A stretch of 64,000 nucleotides of DNA. Source: Cololabis saira. Taxonomy: Eukaryota; Chordata; Actinopteri; Beloniformes; Belonidae. The stretch lies in contig NC_084599.1 in NCBI RefSeq assembly GCF_033807715.1, forward strand, positions 7,267,125-7,331,124, given 5' to 3'. Positions 1-11,443 of this stretch are shown here, piece after piece. The notes beneath the pieces are model-generated. The model saw only the letters and a list, made by a program, of their open reading frames with translations. It was not told where the DNA came from and searched no databases. The translations under genes were made by a program, and so were the position numbers. Each line of letters starts with the position of its first letter. The stretch's first letter is position 1.

Positions 1-892
1 GCCATTTGCAAAGCAAGAACAGCTTATTATTCAACGTTGATAGAGGATAACAAAAGTAACCCACGTTTTCTGTTCAGCACTGTAGCCAGGCTGACAAAGA
101 GTCACAACTCTGTGGAGCCGTGTATTCCTGCAGCTCTCAGTAGTGAGGACTTTATGAGCTTCTTCAACAGTAAAATCACGAGAATTAGAGAAGAAATCAA
201 CCAGCCGGTTGTGGGCGTTTCTTCAGCTTTAGCGACTTCCCTAGGCTCTGACTTGTCTCTAGACTGTTTTGATCCTATAGACCTCCCTGAGCTGACTTCA
301 CTCGTTAATAGAGCTAAGTCTACCACATGTATGTTAAACCCCATCCCGACTCGACTATTCAAAAATGTTTTTTCTCTTATTGGTGCGACAATACTGGACC
401 AAATCAACCTATCCCTAAGCTTAGGATATGTACCACAGGTTTTCAAAGTGGCAGTAATTAAACCTTTACTTAAAAAACCTTCTCTTGACCCAGACACCTT
501 AGCTAATTATAGGCCAATTTCTAACCTTCCATTTGTATCTAAAATTCTGGAAAAGGCAGTTTCAAGCCAGTTATGTGACTATTTGTATAGAAATGATCTG
601 TTTGAAGTCTTTCAGTCAGGGTTCAGAATGCATCATAGCACAGAGACAGCACTGGTTCGAGTCACGAATGACCTTCTTATGGCCTCAGATAAGGGATTAG
701 TGTCCATATTGGTTCTACTGGACCTCAGTGCTGCTTTTGACACTGTTGATCATGGCATTTTACTGCACAGGTTAGAGCATGTTGTTGGGATTAAAGGGAC
801 AGCTCTACGTTGGTTTAAATCATATCTATCTGACAGGTTCCAGTTTGTTCATGTACATGAAGTTTCTTCAGAACAGTCAAGGGTCTGTTATG
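1..892 (+). pseudogene. L2-like LINE reverse transcriptase fragment, cut off at both ends
   Basis: The plus-strand reading frame is open from the window edge to about 892 and encodes part of a non-LTR retrotransposon reverse transcriptase. The finger-region motif NYRPISNLPF lies near 504-533. Catalytic motif A, LLDLSAAFDTVDH, lies near 712-753 and keeps the first catalytic Asp. The text between them (KILEKAVSSQL, FQSGFRMHHSTETAL) is typical of the L2/CR1 group of fish LINEs. The fragment ends in SRVCYG, just before the expected VPQGS block, where hAT sequence begins. The YADD-type motif and the C-terminal half are missing, and no real start codon is inside the window. The family is inferred from motif recall; the L2 versus CR1 assignment is less certain than the RT call. 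Confidence 0.85.
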
Positions 893-1172
893 GGTAGGGA
901 TGGGAATCGAGAACCGGTTCTTGTTGAGAACCGGTTCCCAGTGTTTCAATTCCTTGGAATCGTTTGCCTTTTTCCCAAACGATTCCCTTATCGATTCCAG
1001 TGGGCGCGAATGACGTCACCAAGCACGTTGCGCAGCGTGCGCATTTGTGCCCAGCAGGAAAACACGGGGACAAAGCGGCATAAACACTGGGAAGTTTGGT
1101 TACATTTTACCAAAAAGGATGACAACAGGGCGACAATTCTTGCAATGTGGACATTTCAACAGAGGGGGGAAA
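893..1172 (+). mobile_element. hAT transposon 5' end with BED-finger fragment, inserted in the LINE
   Basis: The sequence starts abruptly after the LINE RT with TAGGGATGGGAATCGAGAAC and has paired GAGAACCGGTTC blocks, the appearance of a hAT terminal region common in fish. About 190 bp in, the plus strand encodes VWLHFTKKDDNRAT (near 1096-1137), the start of a BED zinc finger as found in ZBED/hAT transposases. The zinc-binding cysteines that should follow are garbled by indels. No matching right terminus is visible before 1300, so only the left part of the element remains. The BED identity is well supported by the peptide. The exact right boundary is a guess. Confidence 0.7.
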
Positions 1173-1802
1173 CTGTTAGGACTCAGCCGGCTGATCCGCT
1201 GGGAGCGCGGAGTCAGCCTGCATGTGGTAAGGCTGATTTATGGTTCCGCTGTTTAGTAAAGTCTATAGTTAGTGTTTAGTAAACCTCTAGCTGGTGTTGG
1301 TAAATCTCTAGGTAGTGTAAACTCTAGTGTGTTAGAGTCAGTAGTCATAGTTGCAGCTATAGAACAAAACTATAATAGTTAGTCTCAAATAAAGCTTTGC
1401 GGTAGATATGCTGCTATAGGCTTATGCTGCAGGGGGGCACCGACATGATCCGCTGGGCGGTGCCTCTCACCCTTCTTCTCCTCTCCTTTTCCCTGCCTCT
1501 CTTCTCCATTACCATTTTTATTTATTATAAATATCTCAAAGCTATCATTTTTGTCCATCGTCCCTGTAGTTTCTTGTGCCGGCCCCCCCTTCTTTCTCTT
1601 TTGTGCATGTTTGCAGGCTGGAGCCTCGGGAGCTGCGTTCTGGCCTGTGTTCCCGGCCCCTCACCCCCGGTCATCCCGTTGCTGCTTCCACCTGCCTACG
1701 AGGATGTCTGCTGTTGCTGCTTCCGCCTGCCTGCACCCCCCCCCCCTCTGGTCATCACACTGCTGCTTCCACATGACTGTTGTGTGCTGCTGACGCCCTC
1801 CC
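1173..1802. other. Unassigned repeat-like sequence between hAT fragment and GGAT array
   Basis: No coding region is recognised. The first part contains short diverged direct repeats (AGTGTTTAGTAAA-type words near 1250-1320) and an AATAAA at about 1388. The second part (1430-1800) is pyrimidine rich with CTGCTGCTTCCACCTGCCT-type near-repeats, and it runs straight into the GGAT array. This could be the 3' untranslated part of a LINE such as the one at the window start, because fish LINE tails often pass into short tandem repeats. That is inference only. Confidence 0.35.
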
Positions 1803-2248
1803 TGGATGGATGATGGATGGATGGATGGATGGATGGATGGATGGGTTGATGGGTGGATGGATGGATGATGGATGGATGGATGGATGGATGGGTTGATGGG
1901 TGGATGGATGGATGATGGATGGGTTGATGGGTTGATGGATGGATGGATGGATGGATGGGTTGATGGATGGGTTGATGGGTTGATGGATGGATGGATGGAT
2001 GGATGGTTGGATGAGTTGATGGGTGGATGGATGGATGGATGGATGGATGGATGGGTTGATGGGTTGATGGATGGATGGTGGATGGATGGATGGATGGGTT
2101 GATGGGTGGATGGATGGATGGATGGGTTGATGGGTGGATGGATGGATGGGTGGATGGATGGATGGATGGATGGGTTGATGGGTTGATGGGTGGATGGATG
2201 GATGGATGGATGATGGATGATGGATGATGGATGATGGATGGGTTGATG
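1803..2248. repeat. GGAT/GGTTGAT imperfect microsatellite
   Basis: About 445 bp of ATGG units with regular variants (GGGTTGATGG, GGATGATGG) that form a higher-order pattern. It follows pyrimidine-rich repeat DNA. The minus-strand frame reads as a His-Pro-Ser-Ile chain and is not a gene. Confidence 0.95.
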
Positions 2249-3760
2249 GATGGACAGACTTTACCATTTCTGACTTCTTTCTTTCAACAGTGCAAACTAG
2301 TGAGTTGAGATTTGTATTTCCCTTTTTTCAAATTGCTGCAGATTTCATATTGTACAGAGAAAGAAACAGGCCTTTTTTTCGTGCACTCTCATCAGACGTG
2401 AGGCCGGGACAGCCTTGTGGTTGTGGCTGAAGTGTTTTCAGCGGTGCAGATACTCCAGATACTCCAGATACTCCAGATCCTCCAGGCCTCCGCCTACCTG
2501 ACCGTGCTGACTCTATCCCCCCAACAGCTGCTTGGGATGACTAGTGCTCTATTTCTGCCAGAATCCATAAAACATCAAACAGCTCTCATTTTGCTGAATT
2601 GCAAACTCTGTTTTGATTATGGCAAATGCAATCTGTATGCGTGTGTTATTACTTTAGTTGTGATAGATTTGCAGTCATTGTACTTTTGTTTGCTGGGAAA
2701 AATAAAACAACTTCACATACAAATAATGAAAAAGCTCAATCATGACTAGCTTCACAGGCAGTTCCTACTGACATCTTTGTCTCTGTGCTGGTTGTATTTC
2801 ATCCCTCTGCGTGGGCACGTGCAGTAAGAGCATCCATGAACAAACCCACATGGTAACAGTCCCAGCTGAATTCAAAATCAAAGGGGAAAAAGTGAGCAAG
2901 CACTCGCTGACTCGTCAGTTATCTGCACCGTTTGGATAGACCGTCTTAATCCCTCACAAATCTCACACTTTGACCCATCTACTGCTTTTTTAATGCACAA
3001 GTCATTAAATCCAAGTTTTACACCTCCCCTTCCCTCCTGAAGGAGAAGTCATTTGGGGTTCAATCATTTCCTGTGACATCTAATCTCTTTTGGTGTTTTG
3101 TTTTAGTGCGGCTGAAGGGATGCCTTAGAGGAGTCTAGCTGTGCACGTGACTTGTAAAGACAAGTCATTCATTCACACTTGACTAAAACGTGCCCTCAAG
3201 CCCAAAGTGACGTTAACCGGTCTGGGAAGTGTTTTGGAATGGAAGTTAGAAATAAAAAGATTTGAAGCCAAAGATTTAATGTGCCCTGCTTGTTTTTGAG
3301 TCTTGTCATCCTCTCCTTAATAGGTAAAAACCCCAAACAACACAGGAATACGCTAATCCAGTTACTCTATTTTATTTCCTTTTTGGGGGAATACCACAGG
3401 GGTGATCAAATCCACTGCTAGGGGGAGTTTTAAGGTTTTGGAGCGACAGCCCAACGCAGCTCACAGCAAGCAGGATAGCCTCTGTTTATTTTCACCGAGA
3501 GGACCTTTAGCTGTTCTCATTTGGATGTGTGCCAACACAAGCATCATCATCTGTGCGGCAGATGACACTTCTGCAGCAGATGATGACTGCTGGTATGCTC
3601 CTTGTTGTGTTTCTGCCTCTTGGTTTTTGATTCAGAATTTGCAAAGAAAATGCTGTCAAAACTGAGGGTTACAAACACCAACGCCCCACCAGCAACCTCA
3701 GAGTGCAAAGATGACCCACTGATGGACAAAAGCATCACATAAACATCTGCACAAAGAAAT
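2249..3760. other. No gene seen
   Basis: AT-rich, apparently unique sequence. A short 9-bp tandem run (AGATACTCC) lies near 2450-2480. I see no protein family, structured RNA or transposon ends in this stretch. Confidence 0.5.
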
Positions 3761-3825
3761 ACACTATATTGCCAAAGTACCGTATCCGCTCACCTGCCTT
3801 GACTCGCATATGAACTAAGTGAGTA

Positions 3826-4225
3826 GAGTAGAAGTAGTTTATTCCATATAAGTAAAAACACATGAAAGAAACTGAAAAGTAATCACACAGTAGTGGTCAG
3901 ACATACAAATACATTTACAAATCATAAAAACGATGAGTTGAGTTACGTATCTGAAAAGGGAAGAAGTCATATTTATTTAATCCCACCCCTTATCAATGAG
4001 TTAAGAATATACTATCATTAGGCTTCCTTATCAATATTGATTTTTTTATTAAGCTAACTACAATACATTATTTTTTTCTAATAATATTTAACACAAAAAG
4101 TGTACACTTAATCAACTATGTATAGATGTATACACTCTTTCATACATAGACGCCTACATGCCTGCAGACAAATGCACACATTCATTCAGACACCAACCCT
4201 TATACATACATACATATAGTCCCAT
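3826..4225 (-). repeat. LINE 3'-end fragment inserted in Tc1 element
   Basis: The Tc1 text is continuous up to ACTAAGTGA and resumes at GACTCCCATTC near 4229, so the roughly 400 bp between is an insertion. Read on the minus strand it carries GGGTGGGATTAAATAAATA and ends in GGAATAAACTACTTC, the style of a fish LINE 3' UTR. No coding part is present. I do not know the family, and the insertion edges are good to about 10 bp. Confidence 0.5.
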
Positions 4226-4253
4226 GGTGACTCCCATTCTTCATCCACAGGGT

Positions 4254-5220
4254 TCAATATGATGTCGGTCCACCCTTTGCAGCTATAACAACCTCAGCTC
4301 TTCTGGGAAGGCGGTCCGCAGGGTTTAGGAGTGTCTTTATGGGGATTTTTGACCATTTTTCCAGAAGCGCATTTGTGAGGTCACACTGATGTTGGACGAG
4401 AAGGCCTGGCTCTCAGTCTCTGCTCTAATTCATCCCAAAGGTGTTCTATCAGGTTGAGGGCAGGACTCTGTGCAGGCCAGTCAGGTTCATCCACGTCTTC
4501 ATGGATCTCGCTTTGTGCACAGTCATGTTGGGAGGGAAGGGGCAGCTCCAAACTGCTCCCACAAAGTTGGGAGCATGGAACTGTCCAAAAAGTCTTGAAG
4601 CATTCAAAGCCCCTTTCACCGGAACTAAAGTGCCAAGCCCATTTCCTGAAAAACAACCCCACAACACAATCCCCCCTCCACCAAACTTTACAATCAGCAC
4701 AATACAGTCAGACAAGTACCGTTCTCCTGGCAAACGCCAAACCCAGACTCGTCCATCAGATTGCCAGATGGAGAAGGGCGATTCGTCCCTCTAGAGAGCG
4801 CGTCTCCACTGCTCTAGAGTCCAGGGTCGGCGTGTTTTACACCACTGCATCCAACGCTTTGCATTGCACTTGGTGAAGTATGGCTTGGATGCAGCTGCTC
4901 AGCCATGCCAACCCATCCTATGAAGCTCACTGCGCACTCTTCCTGGGCTGATCTGAAGGCCACATGAGGTTTGGAGGTCTGTAGCGATAGACTCTGCAGA
5001 AAGTTGGCAACCTACTCACACTATGCGCCTCAGCATCCCCTGACCTCGCTCCATCAGTTTACGTGTCCTACCACGTACTGACTGAGTTTCTGTCATTCCC
5101 AAACACTTTCATATTCTTATAATACAGCTGATAGGACATTTCATGACTGGATTTGTTGCCCAGGTGGCATCCTATCACAGTTCCACACTGGAATCCACTG
5201 AGCTCCTGAGAGCGACCCAT
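4254..5220 (-). pseudogene. Tc1-like transposase, broken
   Basis: Read on the minus strand, the protein starts at the ATG complementary to 5218-5220 with MGRSQELSGFQCGTVIGCHL, the N-terminal helix-turn-helix region of fish Tc1 transposases. Later pieces include [14 protein letters not shown] text (PGERYL), VKFGGGG and [17 protein letters not shown] in the catalytic core, then [20 protein letters not shown], which contains the last acidic residue of the DDE triad. It ends GGPTSY followed by TGA at 4254-4256. The pieces lie in different frames, and the stretch around the second Asp (normally HDNAPVHKA) is damaged to NMTVHKA. The length of about 320 codons is near the family norm of 340-350. Inactive. 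Confidence 0.9.
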
Positions 5221-5232
5221 TCTTTCACAAAT

Positions 5233-5569
5233 CCAGAACACTTGTTCTTGGTTGTTCTCTAAGAACAAGTGTTGCAGAAATCCTGGCTGAGGTTTGAGGA
5301 TAGGATATCTACTAATGTACTTACATATTTCCATAGAATTATTAACACTCAGACTCCTACATTTCTATATAATAATATAACTTATTGTTTAAATATTCAT
5401 TCATATAACACTCGAGGGGCGAATAGTGGTCGGATTAATATGATATTTTTTTTAATGTACTTTATGAATTGAGATTGTATGTTTGAGTTTGTATTTTATT
5501 GTCTGGACCCCAGGAAGACTAGCTTTCGTTTTGGCGTCAGCTAATTGGGATCCTTTTAAGTAAACAAAT
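5233..5569 (+). repeat. LINE 3'-end fragment inserted in Tc1 element
   Basis: Tc1 text is interrupted after TTTCACAAAT and resumes with TGTAAAAACAGTCTGCATGC near 5577. The insert ends in GGACCCCAGGAAGACTAGCT...GGGATCC, a common 3' tail of fish LINEs. A short plus-strand frame near 5275-5430 includes SYNTRGANSGR, resembling the NTR.SN segment at the C-terminus of several non-LTR ORF2 proteins. CACAAAT (5226-5232) and AACAAAT (5563-5569) at the two edges look like a slightly diverged target-site duplication. The first 45 bp form a perfect 13-bp inverted repeat. Confidence 0.55.
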
Positions 5570-5684
5570 GAATCATTGTAAAAACAGTCTGCATGCCTAG
5601 GTGCTTGATTTTATACACAGTGGCCATGGAAATGATTGGAACACCTGATTCCGATTAGTTGGATATGTGAGCGAATACTTTTGT

Positions 5685-6431
5685 GATGTCACATCACGCC
5701 AAAAACACCAATCCTACAAATCATAAAGCAAGAATTCTAACCAGATGTTCACGCTTTTTCAACTGGCCCTTTTACATTTCAGGAGGTCGTCGTTGCTGGG
5801 GGGAACCCCCTGCAGGGTGGTGGCCCCCCACTCAGAAGGACCTCAGTTTGATTTCCAGGTGTGTGAAGCTCTTCTTGTGATTTCAGGGCTGCATCAGGCA
5901 GGACATGTACCATAAAACATACCATCACCCTCTTAAAATAAGGTCTTAAGTCATATTTCTTTGAAGTTCTTAAAAAAACAAAACAAAACCAATAGTCTTT
6001 TCTGTGTTCGAAGAACTGGAAAATATGACTTAGGCCATTATTTCAAGTGAGTTATGCAGCTCTGCTCTGGCAACCCCAACGTCAAAGGAGGGACACAGAG
6101 AAACGGGCTTAGTACAATCACCTGGGGGGGTTTGTGTGCTCAAAGACACATGAAATGAAACCTGAAATGAGGTTACCAGGTTAATGGTTCACCACGGAGC
6201 CAAAGTTTAGTGTGAGCACTTGGTGCATCAGGCCCCTGCCTGCTGCTTATAGCTGGACACAGCCCTAAAGAGCTTTATGTGGTCATTACACCCACTCGCT
6301 GTTGCACACACTACCACCCTCCCACAAAGTCACTGCTGAACTCAAACACTCCATCGCCCTCTTGCATGCGCACCACCTTGCTCTCATACAGTCATCACTA
6401 ACCTCTCTGACGCACATTACAATACTCACAC
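5685..6431. other. No gene seen
   Basis: Apparently unique, mildly AT-rich sequence with no recognisable protein or element ends. The last eight bases are ACTCACAC, the left copy of the target-site duplication of the next hAT element. Confidence 0.5.
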
Positions 6432-6877
6432 CAGGGCCGGCCCAAGCCTCCATGGGCCCTAAGCAAAATGTGATTTTGGGGCCTTCTATTACTGCCAATA
6501 ATACTGATTATTGATCATTCACACACCCACAATAAACTTATTTCATGTTCTTCCCTGTCGTTACAAATACACTTGTAAAACTAGATGGAAGAACTTTTTG
6601 TTGTAGTTAGATTGTAATCCACAGTGATTTAGACCATGGAAGCTACAACAGATTAACAAACTTGCAGAAAAATCTTTCAATTCATATTTTGCAAAGTCAG
6701 CAACTGCCCCTACTGGCCACACAGAGAAGCAACAGGTCAAAGGTCAGAGAGCTGCACAGTTGCAGCAGTGTTGTTTCCATCATCCTATTGTCAGTCTGGC
6801 AGGTTTTTACCGTCTATGGTTTTTAATCTGAAATGGAGCAAATTCAGCTACAAGAGCGGCCTGGGGTTGATTTACAC

Positions 6878-7905
6878 TTAAAGGAGCTGTATGTAAGAGC
6901 AATAATAAAACGAATCATAAAATGACCCTGATATGTCAACAGACATTTAAAAATCATGTTCATTTCAAATACTTATGTCACTGACAACAGCACTCAAGCC
7001 AGGATATTCCAGTTTAAAAAGAGGAGTTGCAGCCCTCAACTGATGTTTATGTTGTCATTTTTTGTTTTGGCCTGAAGCTCCACCCTCCACCTATCTCCCA
7101 ATCACCAAGTCAGTATTGTTTCTGAAGCTCCACCCTCCACCTATCTCCCAATCACCAAGTCAGTATTGTTTCTGAAGCTCCACCCTCCACCTATCTCCCA
7201 ATCACCAAGTCAGTATTGTTTGTGAAGCTCCACCCTCCTATCTCCCAATCACCAAGTCAGTATTGTTTCTGAAGCTCCACCCTCCACCTATCTCCCAATC
7301 ACCAAGTCAGTATTGTTTCTGAAGCTCCACCCTCCACCTATCTCCCAATCACCAAGTCAGTATTGTTTCTGAAGCTCCACCCTCCACCTATCTCCCAATC
7401 ACCAAGTCAGTATTGTTTCTGAAGCTCCACCCTCCACCTATCTCCCAATCACCAAGTCAGTATTGTTTCTGAAGCTCCACCCTCCACCTATCTCCCAATC
7501 ACCAAGTCAGTATTGTTTCTGAAGCTCCACCCTCCACCTATCTCTCAATCACCAAGTCAGTATTGTTTCTGAAGCTCCACCCTCCACCTATCTCCCAATC
7601 ACCAAGTCAGTATTGTTTCTGAAGCTCCACCCTCCACCTATCTCCCAATCACCAAGTCAGTATTGTTTCTGAAGCTCCACCCTCCACCTATCTCCCAATC
7701 ACCAAGTCAGTATTGTTTCAGCATCCGGGTTGCCAGCTCGGCTCTAATTATGGCAGCCATGGCAGCCTACGTTCCTGCTGCATTCTGCAGCCTACCTGGC
7801 AACCTCTGGTCCGGGGGAGGAGGGGGAGGGTACACGCCGCTCAACAATATTTTGAAAGTGACTGCAGTACCAGTTTTGGCCATTTCTTACAGACGGCTCC
7901 TTTAA
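6878..7905. mobile_element. TTAA-flanked MITE nested in the hAT element
   Basis: The left end TTAAAGGAGCTGTATGTAAG and the right end CTTACAGACGGCTCCTTTAA are inverted repeats matching at 18 of 20 positions. The outermost four bases are TTAA at both ends, which could be a TTAA target-site duplication as in piggyBac-type or Kolobok-type elements, or part of the repeat itself. There is no transposase. The 13-unit minisatellite fills the centre. Sequence at 7719-7900 (GCCAGCTCGGCTCTAATTAT onward) looks like element body. Superfamily not settled. Confidence 0.75.
7072..7718 (+). repeat. 50-bp minisatellite, 13 units
   Basis: Thirteen head-to-tail units beginning CTGAAGCTCCACCCTCCACC and ending AGTATTGTTT, each 50 bp except one near 7222 that lacks 3 bp. 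Units are nearly identical; I see one C-to-T (TCTCTCAATC near 7542) and one TTTGTG variant. Because the bounding MITE is a multi-copy family, the array probably grew from a single internal segment inside this copy. Confidence 0.97.
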
Positions 7906-8586
7906 TATTAAAGTGATATAGTACTAAGTGTGATACTGCATGTCATCTACAGTGTAGGTCTACTAAAAGAAACAGAATAATCAAATACATCATTTATAAA
8001 CCATTTACTGTAAACACGTTATGTACTTTATTTTTGGTTTTAAATAAACTGCAACAGCAATGTGCAACAACAATTTGAACTGGAACAACAACAATTGAGT
8101 GCAACAACAAAGTACTACAAAAACTAGAACTATAATAAAAATCACTCAAATTAGATAAACAGTACCTCGTCAATATGTGTATTGATGTAAAAATAAATGT
8201 ATTTATTTATTTATTTTAACTCTCTGGGGCCCCCTAGTGGTCACGGGGCCCTAAGCAGCCGCTTAGTTCGCTTATGCGTTGGGCTCTGACTCACACAGAT
8301 ACTACTAAACGCTGTTAGAATTCAGTTAGGTTTTTATTGTTCATTATTAAATGAAGCATGTTTTCTAGAATACTTCTCAGAGGTATTAATTAATCTTAAT
8401 GTTTTGCTTTATGTTGGGCCTTTTTCAAAGAAGAATTCATCAACTTTTTTTCCCCTTGTTACGATAAGAGTCTAATGTACAATGTGTGTTTTTACAGGTT
8501 TGGATCGTCGCAGCATTAACATATTTACCGGCAGAAATCATTGGTGGTAACTAATCCAAAGAAGTAAGTAATCCAATTTTCTTTGG

Positions 8587-8587
<1 letters not shown>

Positions 8588-8642
<55 letters not shown>
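8588..8642. repeat. (AT)n microsatellite, followed by AAAT units
   Basis: About 55 bp of alternating TA, followed by a short AAATA run. Its counterpart in the second duplicate is at 10738-10792. Confidence 0.97.
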
Positions 8643-8647
<5 letters not shown>

Positions 8648-9113
8648 GTAAATAAATAAATAAATCCAAACAAAATGTGTTTTTATGTAAGACCCGGCCA
8701 AATGCAGAGGAGCCAGTGTGTGAGTATTAGTTGCTCAGGGACCAGAGCTGGGACATCTGTAGATTTCAGTTCCACAGAAAAACACTGAAAGATCCTTATC
8801 CCTCAGAACTCTCATCCGCCTGATGGAGTTAAAGCCAAATTCTGTGTCTGGGGTACTTGTAATACCAATTGTTGATATTCCAATAGAATGGACAATGGGG
8901 GTTCTTGTGATCAGGGCCAATCTGGAGGGGAAACCAAAACGTGGATCTGAGAATGAGTGCTGGAAAGTAGTGCATGCTGGGAAGACAATCTGGCGCTGAG
9001 TGAGGGGAAACAGTGCAGCTTAAACGCTGGCTGGCTGACGAGCAGAGAGGAGCTGCAGCTGAGGCTGAGCAGGTGTGGAACACTGGAGCTGATGAGGAGA
9101 GCAGGGAGGAGAG

Positions 9114-9530
<417 letters not shown>

Positions 9531-9583
9531 CTGCTCTGCTGAGGCTAGCCGAGCTAGTCCAGTGGTGCCCTAGTCATCTAGGA

Positions 9584-10189
9584 CAGTGTCTCCCAACCTG
9601 GGGTCAGAGATCTCTGGGGGGGAGGGTGCAAAAAACTTTCTGTCTGCTTTGAGGATATGCAGTTGTAAAAATTATATTTGTGCATGTTAAATAAATAAAA
9701 AATCGTAATAAAACACCTAATGGAATACTGTAATCCAAGTCTGTATAAACCCACGTAGTATTTTAAAATGACCAAAATATATTTCTAAGTGATTTAGCAG
9801 GATAAAAACTTAATGAATTATTATTATATCATTATTCAACATTTAATCATACTACTACTCTGACAGGTTGTTAAAGGAAAAATGTTAACATTTTTTGCTC
9901 TCATATTAAAAGAGGCATTTTTCAGTAATTATTTTATGTCCTTGCAGTTATTTTCTGTGTGTATTTTATACATTGGTGACTAAAATGAAGGTGAGAAAGA
10001 CAAAGTCATATGTATACAGGGTAAACCAAAGAGAAATGTATCACAAAAAATAATTAATGTTAATTTTTTTCAGTTAAAGATTTTTAATGAATCACCTTAC
10101 TCTATTGGTGCTAGTATGTACGGGTTGGGGGGCCCGTCTGGTCTTAGACACAAGTAGGGGAAACAAGGAAAAAAGGTTGGGAAACACTG
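9584..10189. mobile_element. hAT-like MITE, copy in duplicate 1
   Basis: Left end CAGTGTCTCCCAACCTGGGG, right end GGTTGGGAAACACTG: inverted repeats of the Charlie-type hAT style. The right flank has ATTTAGAG (10190-10197). The left flank is ATCTAGGA, a diverged form of the same duplication, which is exact in the other copy. No coding sequence. Compared with the sister copy it lacks about 30 bp after CTGGGGTC. Confidence 0.85.
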
Positions 10190-10737
10190 ATTTAGAGGAT
10201 AAAATAATAAGAGTAGGGGGTATATTTTCAATTCTAGGACCTCATATATTGTATATAAGAAACCTATTCATCTGAAGCATATTGTAAGTGTGTCCTAATG
10301 AAGTACCTAAATATGATTCCTTAGCAAAACTACAAATGAAGAGAGTTTATTTTATTCCTCTCCTATACTGTCTCTCTGGGGCCCCCTAGTGGTCACGGGG
10401 CCCTAAGCAGCCGCTTAGTTCGCTTATGCGTTGGGCTCTGACTCACACAGATACTACTAAACGCTGTTAGAATTCAGTTAGGTTTTTATTGTTCATTATT
10501 AAATGAAGCATGTTTTCTAGAATACTTCTCAGAGGTATTAATTAATCTTAATGTTTTGCTTTATGTTGGGCCTTTTTCAAAGAAGAATTCATCAACTTTT
10601 TTTCCCCTTGTTACGATAAGAGTCTAATGTACAATGTGTGTTTTTACAGGTTTGGATCGTCGCAGCATTAACATATTTACCGGCAGAAATCATTGGTGGT
10701 AACTAATCCAAAGAAGTAAGTAATCCAATTTTCTTTG

Positions 10738-10738
10738 G

Positions 10739-10792
<54 letters not shown>
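10738..10792. repeat. (AT)n microsatellite in duplicate 2
   Basis: Alternating TA run, counterpart of 8588-8642, ending in TAATAAGTAAATAAATA. Confidence 0.97.
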
Positions 10793-10795
<3 letters not shown>

Positions 10796-11261
10796 AGTAA
10801 ATAAATAAATAAATCCAAACAAAATGTGTTTTTATGTAAGACCCGGCCAAATGCAGAGGAGCCAGTGTGTGAGTATTAGTTGCTCAGGGACCAGAGCTGG
10901 GACATCTGTAACTTTCAGTTCCACAGAAAAACACTGAAAGATCCTTATCCCTCAGAACTCTCGTCGGCCTGATGGAGTTCATGCCAAATTCTGTGTCTGG
11001 GGTACTTGTAATACCAATTGTTGATATTCCAATAGAATGGACGATGGGGGTTCTTGTGATCAGGGCCAATCTGGAGTGGAAACCAAAACGTGGATCTGAG
11101 AATGAGTGCTGGAAAGTAGTGCATGCTGGGAAGACAATCTGGCGCTGAGTGAGGGGAAACAGTGCAGCTTAAACGCTGGCTGGCTGACGAGCAGAGAGGA
11201 GCTGCAGCTGAGGCTGAGCAGGTGTGGAACACTGGAGCTGATGAGGAGGGAGGGAGGAGAG

Positions 11262-11390
<129 letters not shown>

Positions 11391-11443
11391 CTGCTCTGCT
11401 GAGGCTAGCCGAGCTAGTCCAGTGGTGCACTAGTCATTTAGAG

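Larger units (their letters stand above)
3762..5684 (-). mobile_element. Degenerate Tc1-like DNA transposon with two LINE insertions
   Basis: The left end carries CACTATATTGCCAAAGTA just after a TA, the classical end of a fish Tc1 family. The right end retains GAGCGAATACTTTTG (near 5669-5683) and then breaks off before the terminal bases, so the right inverted repeat is truncated. Between them lies a minus-strand transposase pseudogene. Two foreign blocks interrupt the element: 3826-4225 in the 3' flank of the transposase and 5233-5569 upstream of its start. Both are LINE-tail-like. The element cannot move on its own. Confidence 0.88.
6432..8288. mobile_element. hAT transposon (non-autonomous), with perfect 8-bp TSD
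   Basis: The left end is CAGGGCCGGCCCAAGC and the right end is GCGTTGGGCTCTG, which are imperfect inverted repeats starting CAGRGCC. ACTCACAC lies immediately outside both ends (6424-6431 and 8289-8296), an exact 8-bp target-site duplication as hAT transposases make. The GGGGCC/CCCTAAGCA words near both ends are typical of a fish hAT family. No transposase reading frame is present. More than half of its 1,857 bp is a second element (6878-7905). Confidence 0.9.

Noticed and set aside
1755..2267. His-Pro-Ser-Ile and Asp-Gly-Trp-Met proteins (also at 26622-26940 and 58475-58769)
   Set aside because: Translations of GGAT/CATC microsatellites.
7072..7718. CRISPR-like regular repeats
   Set aside because: The units are contiguous with no spacers and lie in a transposon in a vertebrate genome; it is a minisatellite.
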